A DNA stretch of 64,000 nt from Paenibacillus sp. H1-7 (GTDB lineage Bacteria; Bacillota; Bacilli; Paenibacillales; NBRC-103111). The translations under genes and the position numbers were made by a program. Shown here piece by piece: positions 29,644-38,560 of this stretch (positions are counted from its first letter, which is position 1; every line of letters starts with the position of its first letter). The DNA is taken from positions 495,001 to 559,000 of the forward strand of contig NZ_CP031168.1 in assembly GCF_022354825.1 (NCBI RefSeq), written 5' to 3'. Below the pieces are notes generated by a model. That model saw only the letters and a list, made by a program, of their open reading frames with translations. It had not been told where the DNA came from and did no database searches.

Positions 29644-32600
29644 ATGGCCCTGTACACCACATCCTACACAGAGAGTGACCTCGAACAAGCCGCTCTGGAA
29701 TGGTTCGAAGAACTGAACTACAACAAAGCCTATGGTCCCGAGATTTCACCTGAAGGAGAATATCGGGAAAGACAGTTCTATCAGGACGTTATTCTGAAAG
29801 ATCGTCTCCGCGAAGCGCTCGTTCGAATTAACAAGCAACTGCCACGGGAAGCGATTGAGGAAGCGATTCGTATCATCGAAGTGCCTCGAAGCCCGAGTCT
29901 GCTGATTAACAATAAAGCTTTTCAGAAAATGATAACCGACGGAATCGATGTCCAGTATCGGGCAGCGAATGGCGACTATCCGACAGAGAAAGTCTGGTTG
30001 TTTGACACACATCCAGATCGGGTGGACAACAACGACTTTCTCGTAGTGAATCAGTTTACGGTCATTGAGAACCAAGTGGATAAGCGCCCGGATGTTGTGG
30101 TATTCGTCAACGGCCTTCCGATTGCGGTACTTGAGCTGAAGAGCGCCTCCAATGAAGAAGTGGGAATTAGTGATGCGTACAATCAGGTACAGACCTATAA
30201 AAAGGCGATCCCGTCCCTCTTCACGTACAATTCCTTCATGGTCATCAGTGATGGAGTCAATGCCAGAGTAGGTACTCTGACGGCTGACGAGGAACGGTTC
30301 ATGATGTGGCGTACCATTGATGGCGAGGATGTGGCCTCCTCTTCCCTGCCGCAGCTCGAAGTATTGATTAAGGGCATGTTCGAGAAAGGTCGTCTGCTGG
30401 ACATTATCAAGCATTTTGTTCTATTTCAGACGGATGGTGAACGTCTATTCAAAATATTGGCTGGTTACCATCAATATCATGCTACGAATAAGGCGATTGC
30501 TGCTACGGAAAGAGCAACACTTGAGGAAGGCGACCGCAAGATCGGAGTTGTCTGGCATACTCAGGGCTCGGGCAAGAGCCTTTCCATGGTTTTTTACGCC
30601 GGCAAACTGGTTCTGACACTCGATAACCCGACGATTGTTGTCGTAACAGACCGTAACGATCTCGACGATCAGTTGTATGCTACTTTCAGCAAGTCGAAAG
30701 ATTTGCTCCGTCAAACCCCGCAACACGCCGAAGACCGCACTCACTTAAAACAGCTGCTTTCGGTGGAGGCAGGTGGAATTATTTTTACAACGGTTCATAA
30801 GTTCACGCCTGAAGAAGGCGAATCTAAGTACCCTGTGCTGACGGACCGCCGTAATGTCATCGTAATGGCAGACGAAGCGCATCGCAGTCAATACGGTTTT
30901 CAAGCTGAGATGGTCGCATCGGATGAGGGAGCAGACATTAAGTATGGCTATGCGAAATATATGCGTGATGCATTGCCGAACGCTTCTTACATTGGGTATA
31001 CCGGAACGCCGGTTGAGTTGACGGATAAGAACACCCCGGCTGTTTTCGGTGATTATATCGACATCTACGACATGACCCGGGCTGTGGAAGATGGTACGAC
31101 CGTCAAGATTTACTATGAGAGCCGTATCGCACGGTTGGAGCTATCGGATAATGAGCGTCCAGTTATCGATGAAGAGTACGAAGAGATCACTGAGTATCAA
31201 GAGTATTCTCAGCAAGAGAAGCTCAAGTCCAGATGGGCGCGTCTAGAGGCGCTTGCTGGTGCGGAGAAACGGATTAAAAAGGTCGCCAAGGATATGGTTG
31301 ACCATTATGAGCAGCACAAAGGAGCTATGTTCGGTAAAGCGATGATTGTCGTTATGTCGAGACGTATTGCCATCGATCTCTACAGAGAGATTATTGCTCT
31401 TCGTCCGGACTGGCACAGCGACGATGACAATGAAGGCAAAATCAAAATCGTCATGACGGGAAGCTCAAGCGACCCTGCTGAATGGCAGCCTTATATCGGG
31501 ACAAAGCGGCGTCGGGAACATCTGGCCAAGCGAATGAAGGACTTGAACGATCCTCTGGAGATCGTCATTGTGCGCGATATGTGGTTGACCGGGTTTGACG
31601 TACCGAGCATGAACACAATGTACATTGATAAGCCAATGAAGGGTCATAACCTGATGCAGGCTATTGCTCGTGTCAACCGCGTATTCCGTGACAAACCGGG
31701 TGGGCTAATCGTGGATTACATTGGTATAGCAGATATGTTGAAGTCGGCACTCCAGCAATACACGGAAAATGATCGCAAGACTGCGGGGATCGACACCGAT
31801 CAAGCTGTCGATTTCATGCTGGAGCGGATTCAACTCATTCGTGAGCAGTTGCACGGACACGGCTTTTCAAAATTTGCATCTGAAAAAGCCTCTGAGCGGA
31901 TGAAGGCAATCGTCGAGACAGTAGACTATGTGCTTGGACTTGGTGACCAAGGCAAACGTAATTTCGTCAATTGGACGACGGAGTTGGCGAAGGCTTATGC
32001 ATTGTGCGCTACGACGGAAGCTGCAGAATCGGTCAACCTGGAAATCAGCTTCTACAAGGCCGTAAAATCAGGCATTGTAAAAATCATCACCACAGAGAAC
32101 AAAAAGAAAACTACAAATGAGCTGGATGCGGAACTGAACCAGTTGATTTCTAAATCGGTCATGTCCGATGAAGTCGTCGATATTCTCGAAGCTGTCGGTT
32201 TGCAGAAGCCGAACATCGCGATTTTGTCGAATGAATTCTTAGAGCATGTTCGGGGATTGAAGCAGAAGAATCTCGCTGTCGAATTGCTGAGAAGGCTCCT
32301 TCAGGGCAAAGTAAAGGCTGTATCTCGAACCAGCATTGTACAGTCAAAGAAATTCTCAGAAATGCTTGAAGAAGCTATTCGGAAATACAATAATCGTACT
32401 ATTGAGACAACGCAGGTAATTGAAGAGCTAATCCAGATGGCCAAGGAGATGAATGCTGCCGTCAAGCGCGGCGAAGACCTCGGGCTTATCAAAGAGGAAG
32501 TTGCCTTCTATGACGCATTGGCTTCTAATGAGGCTGCAAAAGAGTTAATGGGAGATCTAGTTCTTAAGCAGATCGCTCACGAGTTGACCCAAGCTATCAA

Positions 32601-32781
32601 GAACAATATCAAGGTGGACTGGACTCTTCGAGAGAATGTACGGGCTCAGATGCGGATTACGGTTAAGAGACTGTTGAAGAAATATGGCTATCCACCGGAT
32701 CTTGAGAAAATGGCAATTGATTTGGTGCTTCAACAGGCGGAGTTAATGGCGCAGGCAGAGACAGAAGAATTTAAATACTAA
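29644..32781 (+). CDS. hsdR: Type I restriction endonuclease/translocase HsdR
   Basis: The motor and nuclease that pulls and cuts unmodified DNA. Its 1045 residues are full length. The N-terminal PD-(D/E)xK nuclease has Asp150 (RPDVVVFV) and Glu164-x-Lys166 (AVLELKS). SF2 helicase motifs follow: Walker A GSGK (308-311), DEAH (410-413), the YTGTP motif III region near 455 and AIARVNR near 675. The C-terminal HsdM-contact region is present. The ribosome site AAAGGAGGT precedes ATG 29644. It has the normal codon use of an intact gene with no sign of decay. Confidence 0.96.
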   Translation: MALYTTSYTESDLEQAALEWFEELNYNKAYGPEISPEGEYRERQFYQDVILKDRLREALVRINKQLPREAIEEAIRIIEVPRSPSLLINNKAFQKMITDGIDVQYRAANGDYPTEKVWLFDTHPDRVDNNDFLVVNQFTVIENQVDKRPDVVVFVNGLPIAVLELKSASNEEVGISDAYNQVQTYKKAIPSLFTYNSFMVISDGVNARVGTLTADEERFMMWRTIDGEDVASSSLPQLEVLIKGMFEKGRLLDIIKHFVLFQTDGERLFKILAGYHQYHATNKAIAATERATLEEGDRKIGVVWHTQGSGKSLSMVFYAGKLVLTLDNPTIVVVTDRNDLDDQLYATFSKSKDLLRQTPQHAEDRTHLKQLLSVEAGGIIFTTVHKFTPEEGESKYPVLTDRRNVIVMADEAHRSQYGFQAEMVASDEGADIKYGYAKYMRDALPNASYIGYTGTPVELTDKNTPAVFGDYIDIYDMTRAVEDGTTVKIYYESRIARLELSDNERPVIDEEYEEITEYQEYSQQEKLKSRWARLEALAGAEKRIKKVAKDMVDHYEQHKGAMFGKAMIVVMSRRIAIDLYREIIALRPDWHSDDDNEGKIKIVMTGSSSDPAEWQPYIGTKRRREHLAKRMKDLNDPLEIVIVRDMWLTGFDVPSMNTMYIDKPMKGHNLMQAIARVNRVFRDKPGGLIVDYIGIADMLKSALQQYTENDRKTAGIDTDQAVDFMLERIQLIREQLHGHGFSKFASEKASERMKAIVETVDYVLGLGDQGKRNFVNWTTELAKAYALCATTEAAESVNLEISFYKAVKSGIVKIITTENKKKTTNELDAELNQLISKSVMSDEVVDILEAVGLQKPNIAILSNEFLEHVRGLKQKNLAVELLRRLLQGKVKAVSRTSIVQSKKFSEMLEEAIRKYNNRTIETTQVIEELIQMAKEMNAAVKRGEDLGLIKEEVAFYDALASNEAAKELMGDLVLKQIAHELTQAIKNNIKVDWTLRENVRAQMRITVKRLLKKYGYPPDLEKMAIDLVLQQAELMAQAETEEFKY

Positions 32782-32786
32782 CAGAC

Positions 32787-32836
32787 AAGAGCGCAGACTA
32801 CATGAATGATTCATATGGGATGCGTTCTTTCTATTC
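32787..32836 (+). terminator. Hairpin after hsdR
   Basis: Nine-pair stem AAGAGCGCA/TGCGTTCTT with a 25-base loop that contains the palindrome ATGAATGATTCAT, then TCTATTCTCTT. It is a weak terminator or an operator before the patatin gene. Confidence 0.4.
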
Positions 32837-32860
32837 TCTTGATCAAATGTGGGGGTTGAA

Positions 32861-34105
32861 ATGAAATATACGTTATGCTTGTCTGGCGGAGGATTTAGAG
32901 CAACATTGTTCCATTTAGGAGTCATTAGGCGGTTAATATTCCTAAATGTATTTAATGAAATTGAAAGAATAAACTCTGTTTCCGGCGGATCCATTGCAGC
33001 AGCTATGGTTATGCAGGAATTAACAAAGTCATCATTTTCCTCTATCGAAGATTTTGATCATCGGGTTATTAAACCAGTTGTGAACTTTATTCAAAAATCA
33101 CCTAGAGGGAACATATATACAATCATTCCACTTAGAAAAGATCCACTTAAATTTGCAAAGGTATTGGATGAGGAGTTATTTCAAGGTCTATCATTCAATA
33201 AGCTTGCCAAATCGCCGCAATGGGTTTGTTACGCCACTTCTTTAAATTCAGCATATTCTTGGAAGTTCTCGCAGGATGAAATCGGTGATTCATCAATAGG
33301 ACATACTCAACCTACTCAGGATGATCGAATCTCAATAGGGGTAGCTGCGTCGGCATGTTTTCCACCTCTCTTTAAGCCACTGAGATTTGAAACTTATAAC
33401 CGAAGTTTTCAGTTCAAATATGTTGAGGGTATGCTTGTTGATCGTAACAATCCTACCCCTCCCCAAACTATCTTACTTACTGACGGGGGAGTTTACGATA
33501 ATTTGGGCTCAGAATCAGTTTTAACAAAAGGGAATTCATTTATTATATCCGATGCGTCAGGTATAACCGGTAATTGGCGACATGACCTTCCTGGGTTATT
33601 GGGTGAGCTAAAACGCCCAGTTGATATTGCGATGGACCAAATTGGAAAATTACGTAGAAGGCTCCTATTTAACATGTTGATAAAATCCGATGATAGCATT
33701 TTGATTGAAGCAGCTAAGCCACTGAGTGCATACTCGACTAAAGAATTACCCGGAAAAGAGTCCCCTACTAGACCAGATAATATGCCCGTATATGTATCAT
33801 TACCCAGAGATTTGGAAAAGTCGATTGGCGAAATTCGAACCGATTTAAATGCCTTTCATGATATTGAAATTCACCTACTTTTATGGAACGGTATGGTGAA
33901 AATAGATGCTGCACTGAAACGATGGGTTCCATATTTAATAGATAAGAAGTTTTGGAACGTAGTTCCAGATATAAATATTGACTTTGATAAGGCACTTGAG
34001 ATCATGAAATCTGGAAAAAGCGTAAGGGTATGGGGAGAACTGCATAAGGAACTGCATATTAATCCTCAGAGGAAGTTCATTGATCATATTACAACGGTAC
34101 TTTAA
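32861..34105 (+). CDS. Patatin-like phospholipase
   Basis: Predicted lipid acyl hydrolase. The oxyanion loop SGGGFRA is at residues 8-14, the nucleophile elbow SVSGGS has Ser41, and the catalytic Asp208 lies in LLTDGGVYDN. So the Ser-Asp pair is intact. There is no signal peptide or membrane helix, so it is cytosolic; the 414-residue length fits bacterial patatins that attack the inner face of the membrane. ATG 32861 follows GGGGGT. The gene is AT-rich compared with hsdR. It is followed after 27 bp by an MBL gene, with which it forms a pair at the outer edge of the transposon cargo. A defence role is inferred, since patatins are effectors in CBASS, but no nucleotide cyclase is present here. 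Confidence 0.85.
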   Translation: MKYTLCLSGGGFRATLFHLGVIRRLIFLNVFNEIERINSVSGGSIAAAMVMQELTKSSFSSIEDFDHRVIKPVVNFIQKSPRGNIYTIIPLRKDPLKFAKVLDEELFQGLSFNKLAKSPQWVCYATSLNSAYSWKFSQDEIGDSSIGHTQPTQDDRISIGVAASACFPPLFKPLRFETYNRSFQFKYVEGMLVDRNNPTPPQTILLTDGGVYDNLGSESVLTKGNSFIISDASGITGNWRHDLPGLLGELKRPVDIAMDQIGKLRRRLLFNMLIKSDDSILIEAAKPLSAYSTKELPGKESPTRPDNMPVYVSLPRDLEKSIGEIRTDLNAFHDIEIHLLLWNGMVKIDAALKRWVPYLIDKKFWNVVPDINIDFDKALEIMKSGKSVRVWGELHKELHINPQRKFIDHITTVL

Positions 34106-34132
34106 CTTTATAATATGTATGAGGTGCATGAG

Positions 34133-35011
34133 ATGAGTATTATCAAATCGTTTTCTGTAGGCAACGGTGACATGTTCTATATTAATCATGGGTCAGACAA
34201 CTTTACTGTTATTGACTGTTATTTGTCCGAAGAAAACAAGATGTCAATAACTGATGAAATACTTATTGAGTCAAGAGATAAAGGTATTACCAGATTTATT
34301 TCAACGCATCCTGATGAGGATCATATTCGTGGTTTAGAATATTATGATGAAAAACTTTCAATTGCAAACTTTTATTGCGTCGAAAATGAAACAACAAAAG
34401 AAACAGGTACAACTGATTTTAATAAATATTGTGAGCTTCGAGATTCATCTAAAGCCTACTATTTGTATAAAGGATGCAGTCGTAAATGGATGAACGAATC
34501 GGATGCTGAGCGTGGAAGCTCCGGCATTAATATTTTGTGGCCAGATACCGACAATGATCATTATAAAGAAATGCTTACTAAAGCAAAAAACGGTGGTAGT
34601 CCTAATAATATATCTATAATTATGAAGTATTCATTACAAGACGGTGTTAATGTTCTTTGGATGGGCGATTTGGAAACGGATTTTATGGAAAAGATCAAAG
34701 ATGAAATTAAATGGCCCGAAGTAGATATTCTCTTTGCGCCTCACCATGGAAGAGGGAGTGGAAAGATTCCTAGTGAAATACTAGAAATGTTAAATCCCAA
34801 AATTATTATTATTGGAGAAGCACCTTCGGGTCATTTAAATTATTACAATGGATATAACAAAATAACTCAAAATTCTGCATGGGATATAACATTCGAATGT
34901 GTTACAAATAAAGTGCATATTTACGTCTCGAATCCAAACTATAGTGTGGATTTCCTTGCTGACGAAGGAATAAGTAATTATAACCATTATATTGGTACAT
35001 TGAATCTATAA
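34133..35011 (+). CDS. ComEC-like metallo-beta-lactamase-fold hydrolase
   Basis: A 292-residue MBL-fold protein of the type found as the C-terminal domain of ComEC. The metal motif THPDEDHIRG gives His59, Asp61, Asp63 and His64. LWMGDLE and the second histidine pair APHHGRGSGK follow near residues 180 and 205. There are no membrane segments, so it is a stand-alone hydrolase, possibly a phosphodiesterase or nuclease. ATG 34133 was preferred to 34115 because GAGGTG (34121-34126) fits it. It is paired with the patatin gene and is the last gene before the transposon end. The substrate is unknown. Confidence 0.82.
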   Translation: MSIIKSFSVGNGDMFYINHGSDNFTVIDCYLSEENKMSITDEILIESRDKGITRFISTHPDEDHIRGLEYYDEKLSIANFYCVENETTKETGTTDFNKYCELRDSSKAYYLYKGCSRKWMNESDAERGSSGINILWPDTDNDHYKEMLTKAKNGGSPNNISIIMKYSLQDGVNVLWMGDLETDFMEKIKDEIKWPEVDILFAPHHGRGSGKIPSEILEMLNPKIIIIGEAPSGHLNYYNGYNKITQNSAWDITFECVTNKVHIYVSNPNYSVDFLADEGISNYNHYIGTLNL

Positions 35012-35025
35012 ATGAGTCACTGAGT

Positions 35026-35166
35026 AGTCTAATACTTTATTTTCTTGCCTGCGACTATTATGAAATTCAGTTACTTAGTCAGTCTAATACTTATTTCTCA
35101 AAAGCTGACGATTTTTCAACTCAAAAACCGCGCTAAATCAACAACTCCAGTCTAATACTTTATTTT
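35026..35166 (-). repeat. Three TnsB-type binding repeats (distal end)
   Basis: Inverted copies of the end repeat, reading AGTCTAATACTTTATTTT on this strand, lie at 35026-35044, 35080-35098 (two Ts short) and 35148-35166. They are 54 and 68 bp apart, unlike the packed array at the other end. This asymmetry is typical of Tn7 ends. Confidence 0.87.
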
Positions 35167-35175
35167 CTCCTAACA

Positions 35176-35180
35176 ATAGT
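35176..35180. other. Right 5-bp target-site duplication (ATAGT)
   Basis: ATAGT follows the terminal AACA and copies 15982-15986 exactly. Its last T is also the first base of an older element end (TGTCCGGTG). Confidence 0.85.
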
Positions 35181-35234
35181 GTCCGGTGATAAAGATGTCT
35201 GGAACCAGTGAAAGATCTATGGAACTAGTAAAAG

Positions 35235-35272
35235 AAGGGAGCCCGAGAGGAATAATTCGGTGCTCCCTTTTA
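35235..35272 (+). terminator. Terminator in the old element end (or native glmS terminator)
   Basis: AAGGGAGC/GCTCCCTT with an inner CCGA/TCGG, then TTTT. It could be the displaced native glmS terminator. Its place between the end repeats and xre copies the layout at 16124, which favours a transposon origin. Confidence 0.7.
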
Positions 35273-35323
35273 AATTGTGTTTAAGTTGATTTACAGAGAA
35301 CTTCAAGACCGGTGGTGAAATTG

Positions 35324-35517
35324 ATGAGTGACATTGGCATAGAATCAAATGTATCCGCAAAGAGAATAGTTTAAACCAAATTCAGTTTGCAAAAAGTATA
35401 GGCATATCACAAGGAAACCTGAGTGAAATTGAAATGGGAAATAGTAATCCCTCTGCGGAATGAAATAATTGAGATAATGCGACTTAAAGAAAGATTAAGA
35501 TCAATAAAACGAAGCTA
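35324..35517 (+). pseudogene. Broken Xre regulator related to the transposon's own xre
   Basis: One frame gives RIKCIRKENSLNQIQFAK and then SIGISQGNLSEIE, alignable with RKSNELNQKEFS and IGVSQGTLSDIE of the intact gene at 16178. A one-base shift separates the start (MSDIG) from this block. A second shift with a TGA follows SAE, after which IIEIMRLKERL continues. So it is a decayed relative, not a copy. Confidence 0.8.
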
Positions 35518-35576
35518 ATATTAATTAGTGGGTCCCAAGCGAGTGGTTTTTTACATGCTACATACCAAATGAGCAA

Positions 35577-35613
35577 ACCGTTTCGCGGAAATTTTCCGTG
35601 GAACGGTATTTTT
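35577..35613 (+). terminator. Long-stem terminator downstream of the xre remnant
   Basis: ACCGTTTCGCGGAAA/TTTCCGTGGAACGGT pairs over about 13-15 positions (two G-T), followed by ATTTTTG. No other feature is seen in 35614-35708. Confidence 0.75.
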
Positions 35614-35708
35614 GTATTTGTAGAAAAACAAATGAGCTAAATAAACAAATAAAAATGAGCTCTTTGGCAAAGAAACTCTTTCGTCAAAATAATATTCATA
35701 GCTCATGC

Positions 35709-35796
35709 TGTCCCTGCAAAATAAAGTGATAGACTCGGAAATAGTTGTAGACTATGAAAATAAAGGTATAGACTCAGAAAATAAAGGACTAGACCG
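35709..35796 (+). mobile_element. Third Tn7-like end with four diverged repeats
   Basis: TGTCCCTGC is followed at once by AAAATAAAG, the same 9-base spacing as both ends of the intact element. Four repeats follow at about 20-bp steps: AAAATAAAGTGATAGACTC (35718), AAATAGTTGTAGACTA (35739), AAAATAAAGGTATAGACTC (35757) and AAAATAAAGGACTAGACCG (35778). The interior should lie to the right, but no transposition gene follows, so only the end remains. Confidence 0.65.
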
Positions 35797-36183
35797 ACTG
35801 CGGCGTTACGCTAACCGGCAGTATAATTACTCAAACTCCCGTTGTTCATAAGCGGACAAAACATCAGCAGGGACCTTAAGAAAACTAGCAGAATAGTTCA
35901 ATTAATTCTACAGAATGCCAGGGGGATTGAGTATTTTAAAATCACAAATCAGACGTTACCTGGAAAGAATTATAAACAAAAAAACGCCTATAGAGAAGAG
36001 ACGGGAGAGCAGAGATGCACAGAGTGCGTGGCGATGACAATCTGAAGCAAAACAAACGAAGGAACGCTTGTTTAAGTGTGTTTGTGACGAAGCCCAAAAA
36101 GTGCGGAGCGTGTCTGCCCTTGTTGTATTGTTGGATTCTTGACACGGGGAATATTTGATTCCCTCAAGTCTTCGGCTAAAATC
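35797..36183. other. Gene-poor stretch after the old transposon ends
   Basis: I see no supported gene. A 67-codon frame at 35842-36045 has no ribosome site and no family resemblance. The stretch is probably decayed interior of the third element or original intergenic DNA. Confidence 0.5.
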
Positions 36184-36221
36184 AAAAAACGCGCCTGAAC
36201 CATGGTGGCTTTGCGCGTTTT
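36184..36221 (-). terminator. Terminator of the coat/adhB operon
   Basis: Nine-pair stem AAAACGCGC/GCGCGTTTT. On the minus strand it is followed by a run of T (AAAAAA at 36184-36189 on the plus strand), 18 bp after the last coat gene. Confidence 0.85.
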
Positions 36222-36239
36222 GTCGGACGAAATACGGTG

Positions 36240-36536
36240 TCAGGACGGGATGTTCATAGCGGTCTGAATATTTTTCAGATCGAGCTGAATTTGCTCCGGA
36301 ATATGGTAGGGATGGTATAGGCCCCGCTGCATCATGTAGTTTGTTATCTTTTCATGGGAGTCTATAGCTTCGTCGAGCTGTTTCATCAAAATTTGCTTGA
36401 TTTCGGGGGTGGCACATTCGGTTACGGCCATGGCGTAGTTTCTGACTCCGCTCTTGGCGTTCATCAAAAAATCCATTGCGATCACGTCGTCGGTCAGCGT
36501 ATGAAGCCCTGTCAAGTGTTCTAATAGGGGGTTCAT
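36240..36536 (-). CDS. CotF-family spore coat protein (YraF/YraG-like)
   Basis: A 98-residue helical protein with the CotF signature region AMDFLMNAKSGVRNYAMAVTE (residues about 20-40) and the C-terminal YMMQRGLYHPYHIPEQIQLD. CotF proteins are laid on the spore during sporulation. AAGGAGA lies 6 bp before the ATG on the minus strand. It is the last of five genes in the order coat, coat, adhB, coat, coat, as in the B. subtilis yraD-yraE-adhB-yraF-yraG cluster. Expression late in sporulation is likely by analogy; no sporulation promoter was identified. Confidence 0.85.
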   Translation of the reverse strand: MNPLLEHLTGLHTLTDDVIAMDFLMNAKSGVRNYAMAVTECATPEIKQILMKQLDEAIDSHEKITNYMMQRGLYHPYHIPEQIQLDLKNIQTAMNIPS

Positions 36537-36550
36537 GTTTCTATCTCCTT

Positions 36551-36754
36551 TTAGGTTAGGGTCACTTTAGACAGCACTCCACCGAGCTCCTGAAGCTGCT
36601 GCTGTGATAATTGCACGTCTTGCTGCAAAATTTGTCTGAGCTCCGGGTCGGTTACCAGAGCCTGCATGGTTTTGCATTTGGTCATGCAAACGGTCTTGAA
36701 CGCAGCCATTTCATGAACCTCCAGCATCTCATGCAAAGCGTAATTGGAATTCAT
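36551..36754 (-). CDS. Small CotF-related spore protein
   Basis: A 67-residue protein (LHEMLEVHEMAAFKTVCMTK, then LSQQQLQELGGVLSK) that matches the other small member at 38318: both have LHE-LE/HEA-FKT-C--K and a late LS-QQ-ELQ segment. These short proteins pair with the longer CotF protein beside them, as if one CotF had been split in two. GGGGAGG precedes the ATG. It starts 31 bp after the adhB stop. Likely a coat component; function otherwise unknown. Confidence 0.78.
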   Translation of the reverse strand: MNSNYALHEMLEVHEMAAFKTVCMTKCKTMQALVTDPELRQILQQDVQLSQQQLQELGGVLSKVTLT

Positions 36755-36785
36755 TCGGATTGTCCTCCCCTGTATTTACCCATAT

Positions 36786-37922
36786 TCAGGGCTTTAAGAT
36801 GACTTTGATGCAATTGTCCGTTTTCGTATCGAACATTTCATAGCCGTGCTTGGCCTCGCTAAGCGGAATGACGTGCGTAACAATATCTCCAGGGTCTACT
36901 TTGCCCGACGTTACCAGCTCGTACATATACGGCATGTAATGAATGACCGGGGCTTGTCCGGAACGGATATTCACGTTGCGCTGCATGATGTCGCCGAGGG
37001 GGAATCCGTTATAGCGTCCGCCGTATACCCCAGTGACTTGGATGGTCCCGCCTTTGCGGACAGCCTGAGACGCAATGATAAATGCGCTCATGGTGCCGCC
37101 TTGCAGTTTCAAACCGCTGGCTAGAAATTCGAGATCGCTCATCTTGCCGTCCATTCCTACCGCATCAATCACGACATCGGCGCCGCCTTTGGTCATTTCC
37201 TTGAGATTGTTGCCGATATTCTTATCCTGTTCGAAGTTTACGATTTCCACATTGTTTGTTCGCTTCGCATGCTGTAAGCGGTAATCGACATAGTCAACGG
37301 CGATGACTCGCTTTGCTCCCTTCAGCCAGCAGAATTTCTGGGCCAGAAGTCCGACCGGACCGCAGCCGAGCACGATGACCGTATCTCCATTCTTGACACC
37401 GGCGTTATCTACGCTCCAGAATGCCGTCGTCATGGCATCGGCGATCAAGCTTAGCTTTTCGTCCGGTTGCTCGCAGTTTTCAGGAATCTTGAAGTGGGTG
37501 AAATTAGCAAACGGAACTCGTAAATACTCGGCTTGCCCTCCAGGGTAACCACCGGTCGTTCCGGAGTAGCCGAAATATGCACCCATATCCCCGTGTTCGT
37601 TTGAATTGTCGCATTGGCTTTCCAGCTGATTCTTACAATAAAAGCATTCGCCGCATGCGATGTTAAAAGGGATGATCACCCGGTCGCCTTTCTTTACCTT
37701 GGTCACTCCAGGGCCTACTTCTTCTACGATCCCCATCGGTTCATGCCCGATGACATAGTTCTCCTGAAGGTTAGGGATCATCCCGTGAATCAGGTGAAGG
37801 TCCGAACCGCAAATGGCGGAACTGGTGACTCTTACGATCATATCGTCCGGTTTCACAATCTTCGGATCCGGCACCTCTTTGACCACGACATTTTTAATCC
37901 CTTGATACGTTACCGCCTTCAT
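36786..37922 (-). CDS. adhB: Zinc-dependent alcohol dehydrogenase (formaldehyde dehydrogenase-like)
   Basis: Medium-chain NAD-dependent dehydrogenase, 378 residues. Catalytic zinc ligands are in AICGSDLH (Cys38) and GHEPMG (His60-Glu61). The structural zinc cluster is CGECFYCKN followed by a fourth Cys. The Rossmann motif is [14 protein letters not shown] (near 180). The order coat-adhB-coat matches the B. subtilis yra cluster, hence the symbol; the substrate has not been shown. The start overlaps the preceding coat gene stop (ATGA), so it is translated with spore coat proteins. Confidence 0.85.
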   Translation of the reverse strand: MKAVTYQGIKNVVVKEVPDPKIVKPDDMIVRVTSSAICGSDLHLIHGMIPNLQENYVIGHEPMGIVEEVGPGVTKVKKGDRVIIPFNIACGECFYCKNQLESQCDNSNEHGDMGAYFGYSGTTGGYPGGQAEYLRVPFANFTHFKIPENCEQPDEKLSLIADAMTTAFWSVDNAGVKNGDTVIVLGCGPVGLLAQKFCWLKGAKRVIAVDYVDYRLQHAKRTNNVEIVNFEQDKNIGNNLKEMTKGGADVVIDAVGMDGKMSDLEFLASGLKLQGGTMSAFIIASQAVRKGGTIQVTGVYGGRYNGFPLGDIMQRNVNIRSGQAPVIHYMPYMYELVTSGKVDPGDIVTHVIPLSEAKHGYEMFDTKTDNCIKVILKP

Positions 37923-38305
37923 GCTTTATGTCCTCCAATATGTTCATCTGGGGTCCGATCAAACATCCCTTTACGCGACGTATCATCCGGGAACAAATTC
38001 ATCTGCCCGATCATCACCGTATTTTTCGCTGAAAGCTGGTCGAGTTGGTACTGTTCGTTCAGCTCGTAAGGATGGAACCATTTTTTGCGAATCATAAGCT
38101 CCGTGATTTCTTGGTGCAGTGCAATCCCCTGCATAAGATGATTTCGCAGCAGTGCTCTTACATCGGGAGAAGCCGTTTCCGTCAGGGCGATGGACAAATT
38201 TCGCACACCCTCCTTGGCACGAATAAGGAAGTCCATTGCAAATGTCATATCTGCCATCTCCGGCATATTTAACGAATTAATCGGGTCTAAATAATCGGTG
38301 TTCAT
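37919..38305 (-). CDS. CotF-family spore coat protein
   Basis: A 128-residue CotF protein with [21 protein letters not shown] (about 24-44) and [21 protein letters not shown]. It is parallel to the protein at 36240 but has a longer C-terminus ([16 protein letters not shown]). AAAGGGGAG precedes the ATG. The stop overlaps the adhB start, showing tight coupling. By synteny it corresponds to one of the B. subtilis YraD/YraE/YraF/YraG proteins. Confidence 0.84.
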   Translation of the reverse strand: MNTDYLDPINSLNMPEMADMTFAMDFLIRAKEGVRNLSIALTETASPDVRALLRNHLMQGIALHQEITELMIRKKWFHPYELNEQYQLDQLSAKNTVMIGQMNLFPDDTSRKGMFDRTPDEHIGGHKA

Positions 38306-38317
38306 TGGCGCTCCCCT

Positions 38318-38560
38318 TTAATGAGTGATAGGTGTCGGGCTATTCGGAACAGGCGCTTGGAATGGAGCTCTTGCGTAGATGGCCTGGAGCTCGGCGATCT
38401 GTTGCGTAGATAGAATGACGTCCTTCTGCATTAACGCTTTCAGCTCCTGGTCAAAGACCAAGCCTTGCATAAGTTTTGACTTAGCGAGGCAGAGCGTTTT
38501 GAAGTTTAACGCTTCATGCAGTTCCATCGATTCGTGCGGCGCTAGCGTTGGCGTATTCAT
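38318..38560 (-). CDS. Small CotF-related spore protein, first gene of the operon
   Basis: An 80-residue protein (ESMELHEALNFKTLCLAKSK, then STQQIAELQAIYARAP) similar to the 67-residue protein at 36551. AAAGGAG lies before the ATG. It heads the five-gene minus-strand operon, 12 bp before the longer CotF gene. The duplication small+long on both sides of adhB suggests that the pair was duplicated around the enzyme gene. The shared 190-bp gap to the divergent gene at 38751 must hold the promoter, which I could not assign. Confidence 0.78.
   Translation of the reverse strand: MNTPTLAPHESMELHEALNFKTLCLAKSKLMQGLVFDQELKALMQKDVILSTQQIAELQAIYARAPFQAPVPNSPTPITH

Larger units (their letters stand above)
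15987..35175 (+). mobile_element. Complete Tn7-like transposon in attTn7
   Basis: The element is 19,189 bp. Its two termini read inward TGTTCAGTG and TGTTAGGAG, and each is followed at once by AAAATAAAGTATTAGACTG. It is flanked by the duplication ATAGT. It carries four closely packed binding-site repeats at the glmS-proximal end and three spaced ones at the far end. The genes run xre, a TnsB-barrel-like gene, tnsA, tnsB, tnsC, tnsD and tnsE. The cargo is a type I R-M operon and a patatin/MBL pair. The closely packed repeat end next to tnsA and glmS corresponds to the right end of classical Tn7. No frameshift is seen in any tns gene, so the element may be active. Confidence 0.93.
35180..35708 (+). 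mobile_element. Remnant of an older Tn7-like insertion (end, hairpin, xre)
   Basis: The segment begins TGTCCGGTG-ATAAAG, matching the present element's TGTTCAGTG-AAAATAAAG apart from a 3-bp gap. Two imperfect 20-bp repeats (35188-35207, 35208-35227) follow, then a hairpin (35235) and a broken xre (35324), in the same order as in the intact transposon. No tns genes or far end remain before 35708. If the current transposon is removed, this end sits at the same 24-25 bp distance from glmS. Confidence 0.6.

Noticed and set aside
32861..34105. CBASS operon
   Set aside because: A patatin effector is present, but no CD-NTase, HORMA, E1/E2 or other CBASS gene is found nearby.
35718..35796. Second tandem array considered as CRISPR or a plasmid iteron set
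   Set aside because: It follows the same TGT-N6-AAAATAAAG end grammar as the intact Tn7-like element; no replication gene is near.
35842..36045. 67-codon plus-strand frame
   Set aside because: No ribosome site, no recognisable motif, and it lies in decayed mobile-element DNA.
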